From Tissierellia bacterium (GTDB taxonomy: Bacteria > Bacillota_A > Clostridia > Tissierellales > Peptoniphilaceae): DNA of 64,000 nucleotides. The notes beneath the pieces are model-generated. The model was given only the letters and a program-made list of their open reading frames with translations. It was not told the DNA's origin and made no database searches. Below, in pieces: positions 56,945 through 64,000 of this stretch (position 1 is its first letter; each line of letters begins with the position of its first letter). Made by a program: the position numbers and the translations under genes. The DNA lies in NCBI GenBank assembly GCA_030537695.1, contig JAUNVJ010000001.1, forward strand, positions 66,170 through 130,169, in the 5' to 3' direction.

Positions 56945-58023
56945 AAATTCCTCCTTTTCTTATATATCAGTTTTGGCCCTTGATTAACTCGACTACATTC
57001 TAGCAAACCCAATTTAGTAAAACCATATATATCCAGATGAACATTTTGTGCCCGTTGTAATTTCTTAATATCAATTAAAAATTTCTCACGATGGGATTTT
57101 TTCATTTTTAAAAAATCTATAATAATAATTCCCGATAAGTTTCGCAATTTAATTTGTCTTAAAATTTCTCTAGATGCTACAATATTTATTTGATAGGGGT
57201 CATTGGGGCTGTTGTTTTTTCCATTGACTGAAGCCGAATCCACATCTATGGCAGTTAATGCTTCCATTTCTTCAATAATGATATGGGATCCATTTGCCAA
57301 TGGGATTATCTTCTCAAAAAGTGAAAGATAATCTCTCCAAATTCCGGGATGATATTGTATGGAGAAGTCTCGTCGATACTCTACTGTTTCAAATTTTCTT
57401 TTAAAAGTAGGATCATTGGTGATCCAAGGTATTACAGGATCTGATTTTAAATAATAATTCATTCGAGAATCAGGAGTATATAATAGTTTCGGCGTAGGTC
57501 TTTTTCCCAACTCTCTTCTCAAATTATTTGCTTTTTGCACATATAGTTTTAATTCCCTATTTAATTTTTCAGTAGAAACTGCAGCAGACCCTGTTCGAAA
57601 TAAAATCCCACCAGAATATTTCTCTAAAATATCTTTCGTTGCCACAATTAATTTTGAAATCTCTCTTTTTTGTAGTTTTCTTGAAAATTTTTTAAATCGG
57701 GAAAAAGGAAATAGGACAAAAAAAGGATGGCTTAAGGATATTTCAGAAGTCAAAACTGGACCTTTGCCTGGTCGTTGCTTTGTTATTTGAACGATTAGTT
57801 CATCTTTTTCGTGAAATACAGAGTGAAAATCCAGCTCTAAATATCCGTTTCGATCTTCTCCCAGATTAACAAAAGCAGCATTTAATGATGGATCGATATT
57901 CTCGATCCTTCCTCTGTAAATCCTGCCAATATGCATTTTTTCATAATCAAATATTTCTTTCAATTCATTCTCGTAAAGTCCGCAAACTTTAAAATGATCA
58001 TCTGTAAAATAAAAATCCTTCAT
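56941..58023 (-). CDS. Ribonuclease E/G family protein, C-terminally short
   Basis: 360 residues. An S1 domain (IGRIYRGRIENIDPSLNAAFVNLG) leads into the RNase E/G core with IDVDSASVNGK and IIIDFLKMKK; the two catalytic Asp are kept. Where E. coli RNase E has Asn305 (IDINSA) this has Asp. The protein ends at TKLGLLECSRVN with no CPxC zinc-link and no small domain, about 130 residues shorter than RNase G. It may be a divergent or monomeric enzyme. Confidence 0.86.
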   Translation of the reverse strand: MKDFYFTDDHFKVCGLYENELKEIFDYEKMHIGRIYRGRIENIDPSLNAAFVNLGEDRNGYLELDFHSVFHEKDELIVQITKQRPGKGPVLTSEISLSHPFFVLFPFSRFKKFSRKLQKREISKLIVATKDILEKYSGGILFRTGSAAVSTEKLNRELKLYVQKANNLRRELGKRPTPKLLYTPDSRMNYYLKSDPVIPWITNDPTFKRKFETVEYRRDFSIQYHPGIWRDYLSLFEKIIPLANGSHIIIEEMEALTAIDVDSASVNGKNNSPNDPYQINIVASREILRQIKLRNLSGIIIIDFLKMKKSHREKFLIDIKKLQRAQNVHLDIYGFTKLGLLECSRVNQGPKLIYKKRRNL

Positions 58024-58742
58024 ACTTCTTTCCTAAATAAACGGTCGAATACAGTTTTCTTTTCCTTCATAATTTCTTCGATCTCAATAGGAGCACCTTG
58101 CAAAACATTTACAAGCTTTTGAATTCTCCTTTGATAGTCTCTATGCTCACTCAAATTGTCACTGACCCTATATTTTGGAATTTGAGAGATGATTTGGATA
58201 TTGGGACGTAATATATTTTTCAATTCCGAGTTTTCCATTTGTAAAGTCTCCTCTAAAAAGGTAAACACCAAATGTTGAGGTTTCAAGATACGATTTTTAA
58301 AAAATAAAAATAGAATCTTATCCAAATTTCTAAGAGATAAATCTGTATCGGTGGATAAAATAATAAATTCATCACAAATATCTTTATAAAATTCCAAATA
58401 GGATTCTTCTTTCGGAATGTCTATCAAGATGAAATCATAGGGAAGGATTTTTAACCGTTGAAGTGTTTCTTCTTGGGAGAAATCTCTAAGGCTTTTCGTC
58501 TGACTAGCTGCCAATAAATGAAATTCTTCTTTTTTTATAATGCATTTTTCACTATCGACCCCTTTTACATAGTCATAAAAATCATATACCACCTTATTTT
58601 CCACAGAGCAAATGAGATCCAATTGCCGAAAGCCAAGATGGGAATCGATTGCCAGAGAGTTTTGAAGTTGACTTGCCACGGAGGCTAATAATGTGGTATT
58701 ACCCAATCCTCCTTTTGCAGAAATAAAGCCAATGATTTTCAT
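58020..58742 (-). CDS. MinD/ParA-like protein with altered Walker A
   Basis: 240 residues of the MinD/ParA/CpaE fold. The deviant Walker A reads KGGLGNTT: the signature Lys10 is present but the second, invariant P-loop lysine is Asn15. Walker B is ILIDIPKE. The C-terminus (KEKKTVFDRLFRKEV) could be an amphipathic membrane-targeting helix like that of MinD. There is no minC or minE nearby. Pilus-associated CpaE/TadZ proteins also have atypical Walker motifs, which fits the downstream prepilin genes. Confidence 0.8.
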   Translation of the reverse strand: MKIIGFISAKGGLGNTTLLASVASQLQNSLAIDSHLGFRQLDLICSVENKVVYDFYDYVKGVDSEKCIIKKEEFHLLAASQTKSLRDFSQEETLQRLKILPYDFILIDIPKEESYLEFYKDICDEFIILSTDTDLSLRNLDKILFLFFKNRILKPQHLVFTFLEETLQMENSELKNILRPNIQIISQIPKYRVSDNLSEHRDYQRRIQKLVNVLQGAPIEIEEIMKEKKTVFDRLFRKEV

Positions 58743-59458
58743 TGGAGCAGTTCCTCCTCCACAAAACTAAAATATGTATTGTCTCCAATAATAATATGAT
58801 CGACAATGGGAATTCCGATAATTTCCGAGCATTCTTTTAAACGTTTGGTCAATTGAATATCTTCAGTTGAAGGTTTGGGATCTCCACTGGGATGATTATG
58901 CAACAAAATAATACTATGGGCACCATCTTCAATGGCCTGTTTAAAAACTTCACGGGGATGAACGACAGTCATGTTCACAGTTCCTTTGGATATCTCACGA
59001 ATATATATAATTTCTTTTTTAGTGTTTAAAATCACAATTCGAAAATGTTCTTTATCCAAGTACTTCATATCATTCATGACATAGTCAACTAATATATTTG
59101 GTGAGGTGATTTTTCTTTTTTTATGTATGGGATACATGCTCATTCGCAAACCAAGAGTAATGGCAGCCAATATCATGGTAGCTTTGGCTTCACCGATTCC
59201 CTTTATCTTCATCAGGTTTTCGAGAGAAGCATTTCTTAAAGCATACAATCCGTCTTCTTCGCCATCCCTTTTAAAAGAATAGAGAAGTTGCTTTGACAGA
59301 TCGAGAGCACTTAAATTACGATGTCCCGTCCGTATTATTAAAGCTAACAGTTCCGCATTCGTTAAATATTCCGGTCCGTAGCAAATCATCTTTTCCTGTG
59401 GTCGTTCATGGACGGGAATATCTTTTATCATAAACTTAAAATGTCTATCCTCCTTCAT
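58739..59458 (-). CDS. radC: RadC family JAB/MPN metalloprotease-like protein
   Basis: 239 residues: helix-hairpin-helix region (LMKIKGIGEAKATMILAA) and a JAMM domain with HNHPSGDPKPSTED. The repair role suggested by the name is not supported; function unclear. ATG 59458 has AGGAGG upstream and overlaps the maf stop by one base. In rod-shaped relatives mreB follows radC; here it does not. Confidence 0.94.
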   Translation of the reverse strand: MKEDRHFKFMIKDIPVHERPQEKMICYGPEYLTNAELLALIIRTGHRNLSALDLSKQLLYSFKRDGEEDGLYALRNASLENLMKIKGIGEAKATMILAAITLGLRMSMYPIHKKRKITSPNILVDYVMNDMKYLDKEHFRIVILNTKKEIIYIREISKGTVNMTVVHPREVFKQAIEDGAHSIILLHNHPSGDPKPSTEDIQLTKRLKECSEIIGIPIVDHIIIGDNTYFSFVEEELLQ

Positions 59459-60042
59459 CACTTACCTCCTAGCAATGAAAAGTCAAAAAAACACTGGAAA
59501 TTATCTGAGATTTTAGAAATCGGTAAACCGACTACATTGTCATAATCTCCTTCAATCTTTTGAACAAGAAGAGCTCCATAATCTTGAATTCCGTAAGCAC
59601 CGGCCTTTGATCGGTAAGAATCGGTATCCAAATATTGTTTCAACATTTGAGATCCCACTTTTTTAAACCATACATTTGTAATTTCATAATCAATATATTT
59701 AATATTTTGATCCAATAAAAAAATACCATAACCGGTAAGTACTTGATGATTTCTACCGGAAAGTTTTTGAATCATCGCAGCTGCATCTTCTCGATCTTCC
59801 GGTTTGCCTAGAATTTCTCCATCAATACTAACGACCGTATCCGCTGATATAATAATATGATTTTTATAATCCTTTGCAATAGAATACCCTTTTTCAAAAG
59901 CCAATGCCATGACCAGTTGCTCCGGCCTTTTATAGCTGAAATTATTTTCTTCAACAATGGGAGATTTTACTGTAAAATCAATATATCGTTTTAAAATATC
60001 TTTACGTCGAGGAGAATTCGACGCCAAAATTACTGATGCCAT
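59458..60042 (-). CDS. maf: Maf family nucleotide pyrophosphatase
   Basis: 194 residues with SVILASNSPRRKDIL at the start, SADTVVSIDGEILGKP and the KAGAYGIQDYGALLVQKIEGDYDNVVGLP region split near the C-terminus. Maf proteins hydrolyse non-canonical (d)NTPs and are linked to septum inhibition. The gene is coupled to Gx and radC. Confidence 0.95.
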   Translation of the reverse strand: MASVILASNSPRRKDILKRYIDFTVKSPIVEENNFSYKRPEQLVMALAFEKGYSIAKDYKNHIIISADTVVSIDGEILGKPEDREDAAAMIQKLSGRNHQVLTGYGIFLLDQNIKYIDYEITNVWFKKVGSQMLKQYLDTDSYRSKAGAYGIQDYGALLVQKIEGDYDNVVGLPISKISDNFQCFFDFSLLGGK

Positions 60043-60557
60043 TATAAATCCTTTAAAATATTACTATTTTTTAAATTTTTAATAATAAAAATACTACTAA
60101 GTCCTACGAAATAACCGGTAAAGAGTCCAAGTATCGTCAATATGGGCAAATAACTAATTATAATAGTTGATTGAAGAAAAAAAGAAGCCACTAGAACCTG
60201 TCCGGTGTGATGTAAAAAAGCACCGATTTCACTAATCCCAATTAGACTCAAATACTTTGATAAATATCTGTAAGACAATATCATACCCAATGAACTTAGA
60301 ATTGCCCCTCCTAATGAGAAAAAGAATGAAGAAACAGCTCCTGTCATTAACATAAGTATCACCGTTTTAAAAACGGTAACAAAAATCCCTTCCCAAGGTC
60401 CCAAAATAACAATTGTCACTAGAACCACAATATTGGAAAGTCCTAATCGAGCGCCCGGTAAAGGAATAGGGATAGGAATCATCGATTCAAAAAGTCCCAA
60501 GATAATACCCAGTGTAGAAAACAGTGATAAAAAGATAAATTTTCTATTATTTTTCAT
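60042..60557 (-). CDS. Gx transporter family membrane protein (heptaprenyl diphosphate synthase component I type)
   Basis: 171-residue polytopic protein with about five hydrophobic helices and the family motif PLPGARLGLSNIVVLV. Often annotated HepS component I, but it looks like a small substrate-specificity membrane protein. It overlaps the NusG-II gene by 4 bases and maf by 1; this trio is conserved in Clostridia. Confidence 0.88.
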   Translation of the reverse strand: MKNNRKFIFLSLFSTLGIILGLFESMIPIPIPLPGARLGLSNIVVLVTIVILGPWEGIFVTVFKTVILMLMTGAVSSFFFSLGGAILSSLGMILSYRYLSKYLSLIGISEIGAFLHHTGQVLVASFFLQSTIIISYLPILTILGLFTGYFVGLSSIFIIKNLKNSNILKDL

Positions 60558-60931
60558 TTAATTACCACATCCAAATCATCTTCATTATCAGAAATTATCT
60601 TTAATATTAAACGATTTGGCAAACAAACGATATGATCTCCCGGTTGTCGGATTGAGCCCATCTTAATGCATACTCTGTCTTTACAATCCGATTCTTCCAT
60701 ATGGACTTGACCTCTATCAATGACAATGGTGTTTTTCCCAAATTTATTATGAATTTTTATTTCTTTTTCCTCGACTTTACTTAAATCAATTTCATCGACG
60801 ACTTTACCATTTACGACAATTTGTAAGATCCGATGATTTGTCGAACTCTTAAAAGTCCTATTATTGAATACAAATACAAAAGCTGAAATTATGATAAGAA
60901 GTAAAATGACGATATAATCTCCTTTTTTCAT
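60554..60931 (-). CDS. NusG domain II-containing protein
   Basis: 125 residues: one N-terminal transmembrane or signal-anchor helix (about 5-23) and an extracytoplasmic NusG-II-like domain with SDCKDRVCIKMGSIRQPGDHIVCLPNRL split around three cysteines. Function unknown. First gene of the 12-gene string ending at 53043. Confidence 0.9.
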   Translation of the reverse strand: MKKGDYIVILLLIIISAFVFVFNNRTFKSSTNHRILQIVVNGKVVDEIDLSKVEEKEIKIHNKFGKNTIVIDRGQVHMEESDCKDRVCIKMGSIRQPGDHIVCLPNRLILKIISDNEDDLDVVIK

Positions 60932-61330
60932 AGCGACCTCATTTTTATTATATCTTATCGGATACCCTTATTCCATATCTAGTTTTTTTCATTCTAATTT
61001 ATATCTTATAATCGCTAAAAAATATTTATTCGGCTACCAAATATCAATGAGCCATTATTTTATTTGCGTTTCCATCTAGAAATAAAAAGGATCATGAATG
61101 ACATTGTCTCCTATTATATCATGTCGTCAAAAAGTCTATTTTTAAAATTCGTTTAAACTTTGCAATATTTTTTCTGTAAAATATCCCTTTCAAAAAGACG
61201 TATAATATGGGTAAAATCCAGAAAATGGTAGAAAAATAAAAATATTTCCAGGATAAAAAGGGTGTAAATGGGTGTAAAAATTTTATAATATTGTGTAAAA
61301 AAACGTGAAATTAAATAAAATCACGAAAAG
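60932..61330 (-). promoter_or_regulatory. Upstream region of the NusG-II operon with promoter and GTGTAAA repeats
   Basis: No gene is seen. A TATAAT with extended -10 TG (minus strand, 61113-61118) would give a leader of about 175 bases; the -35 is poor. A second TATAAT-like sequence lies close to the gene. Three direct copies of (G/T)GTGTAAA lie at 61261-61268, 61271-61278 and 61292-61299 on the + strand, a possible binding site array. Confidence 0.5.
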
Positions 61331-61333
61331 ATC

Positions 61334-61403
61334 AAAAAAGCATTACACAGAAACGGCTATTTTATCACTTTCTTGTAAAACCGTAAAATTCTGTGTAATG
61401 CTT
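61334..61403 (-). terminator. Long-stem terminator of the tRNA-Arg transcript
   Basis: A 15-bp perfect outer stem (AAGCATTACACAGAA, 61338-61352, with 61389-61403) encloses an inner CCGT/ACGG helix. On the minus strand it ends in a T run and lies 10 bases after the tRNA-Arg CCA. Confidence 0.75.
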
Positions 61404-61412
61404 TAGAAAGTA

Positions 61413-61489
61413 TGGCACACCCTAGAGGACTCGAACCCCCGACCTTTTGCTCCGGAAGCAACTGCTCTATCCAACTGAGCTAAGGGTGC
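61413..61489 (-). tRNA. tRNA-Arg (anticodon CCG)
   Basis: 77 bases with encoded CCA. Acceptor GCACCCT/AGGGTGT (first pair G-U), D arm GCTC-AGTTGGATA-GAGC, anticodon loop TTCCGGA with CCG, T loop TTCGAGT. The top pair of the anticodon stem (27-43) appears to be a G-A mismatch. Confidence 0.93.
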
Positions 61490-61508
61490 ATATTTTAAAA
61501 GAATTAAG

Positions 61509-61533
61509 AAAGGAATGGAGAGACCATTCCTTT
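61509..61533 (-). repeat. Stem-loop between tRNA-Leu and tRNA-Arg
   Basis: Perfect 10-bp stem AAAGGAATGG/CCATTCCTTT with 5-base loop. There is no strong T run after it, so it may be a processing signal or a weak terminator. Confidence 0.6.
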
Positions 61534-61536
61534 ATT

Positions 61537-61623
61537 TGGTGCAGAGAAAGGGACTCGAACCCTCACGCATATACATGCACATGCCCCTCAAACATGCCTG
61601 TCTGCCAATTCCAGCACCTCTGC
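61537..61623 (-). tRNA. tRNA-Leu (anticodon GAG)
   Basis: 87 bases with encoded CCA. Acceptor GCAGAGG/TCTCTGC, anticodon stem CATGT/GCATG around TTGAGGG (GAG), a long variable arm (GCAT-GTAT-ATGC) of the class II type, T loop TTCGAGT, discriminator A. Confidence 0.95.
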
Positions 61624-61639
61624 AAGATAATGCTAATAT

Positions 61640-61667
61640 ATTATACCATAGATCATTATTATTTCAA
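61640..61667 (-). promoter_or_regulatory. Promoter of the tRNA-Leu/tRNA-Arg unit
   Basis: TTGAAA (61662-61667), 16-base spacer, TATAAT (61640-61645) with extended -10 TG, 17 bases upstream of tRNA-Leu. Confidence 0.87.
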
Positions 61668-61738
61668 AAATATTTTTTAAGTCAGCATCTTAAAATGAAA
61701 CTGCAACAAATGCCTTGCAAGATTTTAAGTATTTCCAT

Positions 61739-61808
61739 TGGCCTACCCTAAAAGATTTGAACTTGCAACCTTAAAGTCTGTGGCCGAATGTAAAAGACTG
61801 CACCGTCA
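61739..61808 (-). pseudogene. tRNA remnant (3' half)
   Basis: The minus strand ends in AGGGTAG-G-CCA, preceded by a T-arm-like GCAAG-TTCAAAT-CTTTT. No matching 5' acceptor strand or D arm is found. The final 33 bases match the intact tRNA-Arg 3' end at 23 positions, with most differences G-to-A or C-to-T. This may be a decayed tRNA or a duplicated 3' end left by integration. A stem-loop (CTTAAAAT/ATTTTAAG, 61689-61729) lies just downstream. Confidence 0.5.
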
Positions 61809-61809
61809 A

Positions 61810-62330
61810 TAAAAAGAATAATGGGTAAAATATTAAATGAAATTTTAAGGCATAATAATATTGATAACTGCTGAATTAGGTTATTTTGATTCATTGAGTA
61901 AATCAATATGGTTTATTGTCAAACTAAATATAGATTTTTAAATTAAAAGTCGTTATCTCTTGTTTTCTTAACTGCTTGGTTCATAATAAGTTCTTTTTCA
62001 ATGCTGCAAGTCTTAAAAATATAAAGTGAAAATCAGACTATTTGTATCATTAATACTACTAGATTAACCTAATTTATAATATTAAGAAAAGTTTTAAAGA
62101 TCCTGATCATTTTATACCAACTGGCATCCTGACAGTATCGCTAGAATACCAGAAATTTCAAAATAAAAAAATGCTTCTTAGAGTAATAACCACAATCTCT
62201 TTTCTGATTTATATTCCAATAAATGAGCCATATTTAAATCGTTTGTAAACAGGACTCTTTTGAAACAATAAAAATAATTATGGGCAAAAAAATTAGAAAA
62301 CGCTTAGCAATTAGACTTTAAAGTATCTAG
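61810..62330. other. Degenerate region without intact genes
   Basis: Stops fill all frames. On the + strand one fragment (about 62061-62249) reads like a protein end: FKDPDHFIPTGILTVSLEYQ, then KMLLRVITTISFLIYIP. A second (about 61820-61870) reads GKILNEILRHNNIDN. I cannot name the sources. The region is probably mobile DNA in decay. Confidence 0.45.
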
Positions 62331-62334
62331 AAGA

Positions 62335-62645
62335 AAAACAAGTCGATTGAAGAAAAATGGACTTGTATCCAATTATATCGTAGCTAAGTATAAAACCCAT
62401 ATTTCAAGCTATAATGAATCAAATGTAACCAATTTTCCAAATAGAGCCTTTGCTGTGTAAAAAAGAAACCCTTATGACAATGCAACAAGTGAAACCATTG
62501 CTAAAATAAAGATAGAGCTTATCTATCAAGATAACTTTAAGATCTTAGAAAAGTTGAAATTAGAGCTTGCAGAATATGTATATTAGTATAACAATATTAG
62601 AATTCAAAGTTCTATAGGAACCAATACCAATATTGTATGGAGATA
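62335..62645 (+). pseudogene. IS3-family transposase (orfB) fragment, internally deleted
   Basis: One frame reads LKKNGLVSNYIVAKYKTHIS, NVTNFPNRAFAV, then after a stop KRNPYDNATSETIAKIKIEL and LEKLKLELAEYVY-stop-YNNIRIQSSIGT. The first part matches the N-terminal side of IS150-like OrfB. The second matches the C-terminal side containing the third catalytic Glu (SETIAKIK). The middle with both catalytic Asp is missing, joined in the same frame. Two in-frame stops confirm it is dead. Confidence 0.85.
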
Positions 62646-62649
62646 AATC

Positions 62650-63331
62650 GAAAGTGGATATGATCGCTTAAAATATTCAAAGCTATTTTGTCTAAAAATA
62701 ATTGCCATTCCACACTAAAAGAAATTCTAGTAACGAAAGAATAATGCGAATCGGAAACAAAAATATCCTAAGAATAAATCTTATAGCATTCAGTATATTT
62801 TCTCTTTTGTTCAAAAAATGATCTCTACTTTTCCTTATAAACACAATAATGCATCTTTTTGATAGGGTGTTCAAATACCTGATACCAGCCATTCTATTTG
62901 TCGTTATCATAATTATGACACGAAACTCACAAGCTGGGTTCATGTTCTTACACGTCTTAATACAATTTATAATAGATAGAAAGACACCCACTAAGGGGTG
63001 CAAATCAACATAAAAGAAAGTCCCTTCTTAGATTTATCAAAATACCCAAGGGATTATCAATGTAAATCTTTAGATTTTATATGTAAATTTTTTAATATTC
63101 TAAGAATAAAGTAATCCTCATGTTTAAAATATATCAGACGTTATTATCTAGATGATATCTAATACTAATTATTAAATTTTCTTCATTCTTGTTTGTATAA
63201 AAAGTTTTATTTGAAAAAAATAAAATCTTTGGAAGTTAGATTCTACTAGGGGGAAAATTATCTCTCCAGTATCTAAAATACTATTAAGTCTTAAATCTAT
63301 TTCATTAATCATGCTCCCCTCCCATCTTTCA
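62650..63331. other. Degenerate region without assignable genes
   Basis: Two open minus-strand frames (62692-63003 and 63172-63381) have no recognisable family. The first codes for a Cys/Ile/Arg-rich, uncharacteristic sequence and is probably chance. A small hairpin CACCC-ACTAAG-GGGTG lies near 62984-62999, and TCCCTT/AAGGGA arms flank about 63024-63054. These could be traces of an element end. Confidence 0.35.
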
Positions 63332-64000
63332 TTATATTCTGATCCTATTTTTAAATACAAATTTGATGTTTCTATAGTCATCTACTTTTACATAATCAAG
63401 CATAAGATTCCAAATGATAGGATCAAACTCTGTAGTAGGTTCGTCCATCTTTTTTAATTCTTTTATAAAGAACTCATTTAGCGGTCTTACTGTTGTCATA
63501 ATATGGGCGTGAATATTTTGATTTCCCTCATCACTTTCATCATCGATAGCAAGGTCTGCTATCATTCCTTGTGATACAAAATTAATTTCAATAAATTCTG
63601 TTATAAGCTTTTTATTTTCTTCAATACTTAATTCTTTCGGTAGGGCTATGATAAAACTTCTTGCCTGTTGAGCATTGATTGCTTTATCATTTAGTTCTAC
63701 GCTGTTCCATAATTTACTTCGGTCTTTGTACTCATTAGGTGCATGATCTAGTAAAAATATTTCCTTGTAGATTAGGTCTTTTTTGTTTTGGTAATTATGG
63801 GTTACTCCATCCCATTCATTGGTTATTTTCTCTCTTGATATTTAGGCTGAACTAGCAACTGCTGACTTCCCCTTTCCTCGACTTACCATAGAAATATTAA
63901 AATGAAAACCTCTGCCATATCTTTGATGTGCACCCTTAAACACGGACATTAAATATCTAATTTTACTAAGCGGTCTTGAGCCTATATTCAATAGGTGAAA
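63332..64000 (-). pseudogene. MobA/MobL family relaxase, interrupted and partial
   Basis: HUH relaxase that nicks at oriT in mobilizable plasmids and elements. From the right edge one frame reads GFHFNISMVSRGKGKSAVASSA, a TAA stop at 63842-63844, then SREKITNEWDGVTH, ALPKELSIEENKKLI, FVSQGMIADLAI and IHAHIMTTVRPLNE. The stop replaces the Tyr usual in SAVAxxAY, and HAH is the metal-binding motif. After PLNE (about 63473) similarity ends and unrelated sequence follows to a stop at 63332, so the C-terminal part is deleted as well. Confidence 0.88.

Noticed and set aside
62692..63003. 103-codon open frame on the minus strand
   Set aside because: No recognisable domain, odd composition, no ribosome-binding site, and it lies in a region of dead mobile genes; most likely chance.
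63172..63381. 69-codon open frame on the minus strand overlapping the relaxase remnant
   Set aside because: No family recognised and it overlaps the relaxase frame at a probable deletion junction; not supported as a gene.

Overview
The window is a gene-dense, AT-rich segment of a Gram-positive chromosome, almost certainly from an anaerobic low-GC Bacillota (Clostridia/Tissierellia). The gene order around rpsB-tsf-pyrH-frr-uppS-cdsA, polC-rimP-nusA-ylxR-infB, rho-rpmE-prmC-prfA, efp-asp23-nusB-xseAB-ispA-tlyA-recN and nusG-II/Gx/maf/radC is that of Clostridia. Two features point to an asporogenous, probably coccoid lineage such as the Peptoniphilaceae-type anaerobic cocci. Sporulation genes (spoIIIA, spoIVB, spo0A, spoIIA) and rod-shape/Min genes (mreBCD, minCE) are missing from places where relatives carry them. 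The taxon is an inference.

Layout. 1-7851: infB (partial), ylxR, nusA and rimP behind their own promoter and leader hairpin, then polC. 7860-14401: ispG, rseP, cdsA, uppS, frr, pyrH, tsf, rpsB. 14435-15104: monocistronic rubrerythrin. 15204-17459: prfA, prmC, rpmE. 17569-18060: a methylated-DNA methyltransferase on the + strand. 18055-25785: rho, glpX, fsa, ispF, ispD, a class B PBP, a SEDS protein and an FHA protein, read as one minus-strand unit. 25898-26780: recX and a GIY-YIG protein on the + strand. 26802-30731: a small membrane protein, a lipoprotein and a two-component system. 30740-34553: guaB, then the c-di-AMP module cdaR-cdaA and a DUF5317-like membrane protein. 34625-38165: an ispH-S1 fusion, plsC and cmk. 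38167-51335: a very long unit from asp23 through nusB, xseA/B, ispA, tlyA, recN, nudix, pnp, pdp, an M50 protease, scpA/B, rluB, a MnmM-like methyltransferase and an HI0933-type flavoprotein. 51554-53039: cold-shock protein, a CD1247-type acidic protein and efp. 53043-60931: a translationally coupled 12-gene string from a NusG-II protein, Gx, Maf and RadC through a MinD-like ATPase with a damaged P-loop, an RNase E/G, an SGNH hydrolase and a PilO-like protein to four prepilin-like proteins.

61413-64000 is different. Two intact tRNA genes (Arg-CCG, Leu-GAG) are followed by a tRNA 3'-end remnant and about 2.2 kb of decayed mobile DNA. This holds an internally deleted IS3-family transposase and a MobA/MobL relaxase interrupted by a stop codon. 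It looks like the scar of an element that used the tRNA locus.

The genes are mostly housekeeping: translation, replication, MEP isoprenoid and undecaprenyl-phosphate synthesis, cell-wall synthesis, nucleoside salvage, RNA processing. The points most worth following are the promoter-then-terminator leaders before rimP and cmk, the pseudopilin-tip-like cluster joined to the unusual MinD-like protein and truncated RNase E/G, and the tRNA-linked mobile remnant. I saw no CRISPR array, no complete prophage and no convincing new defence system.
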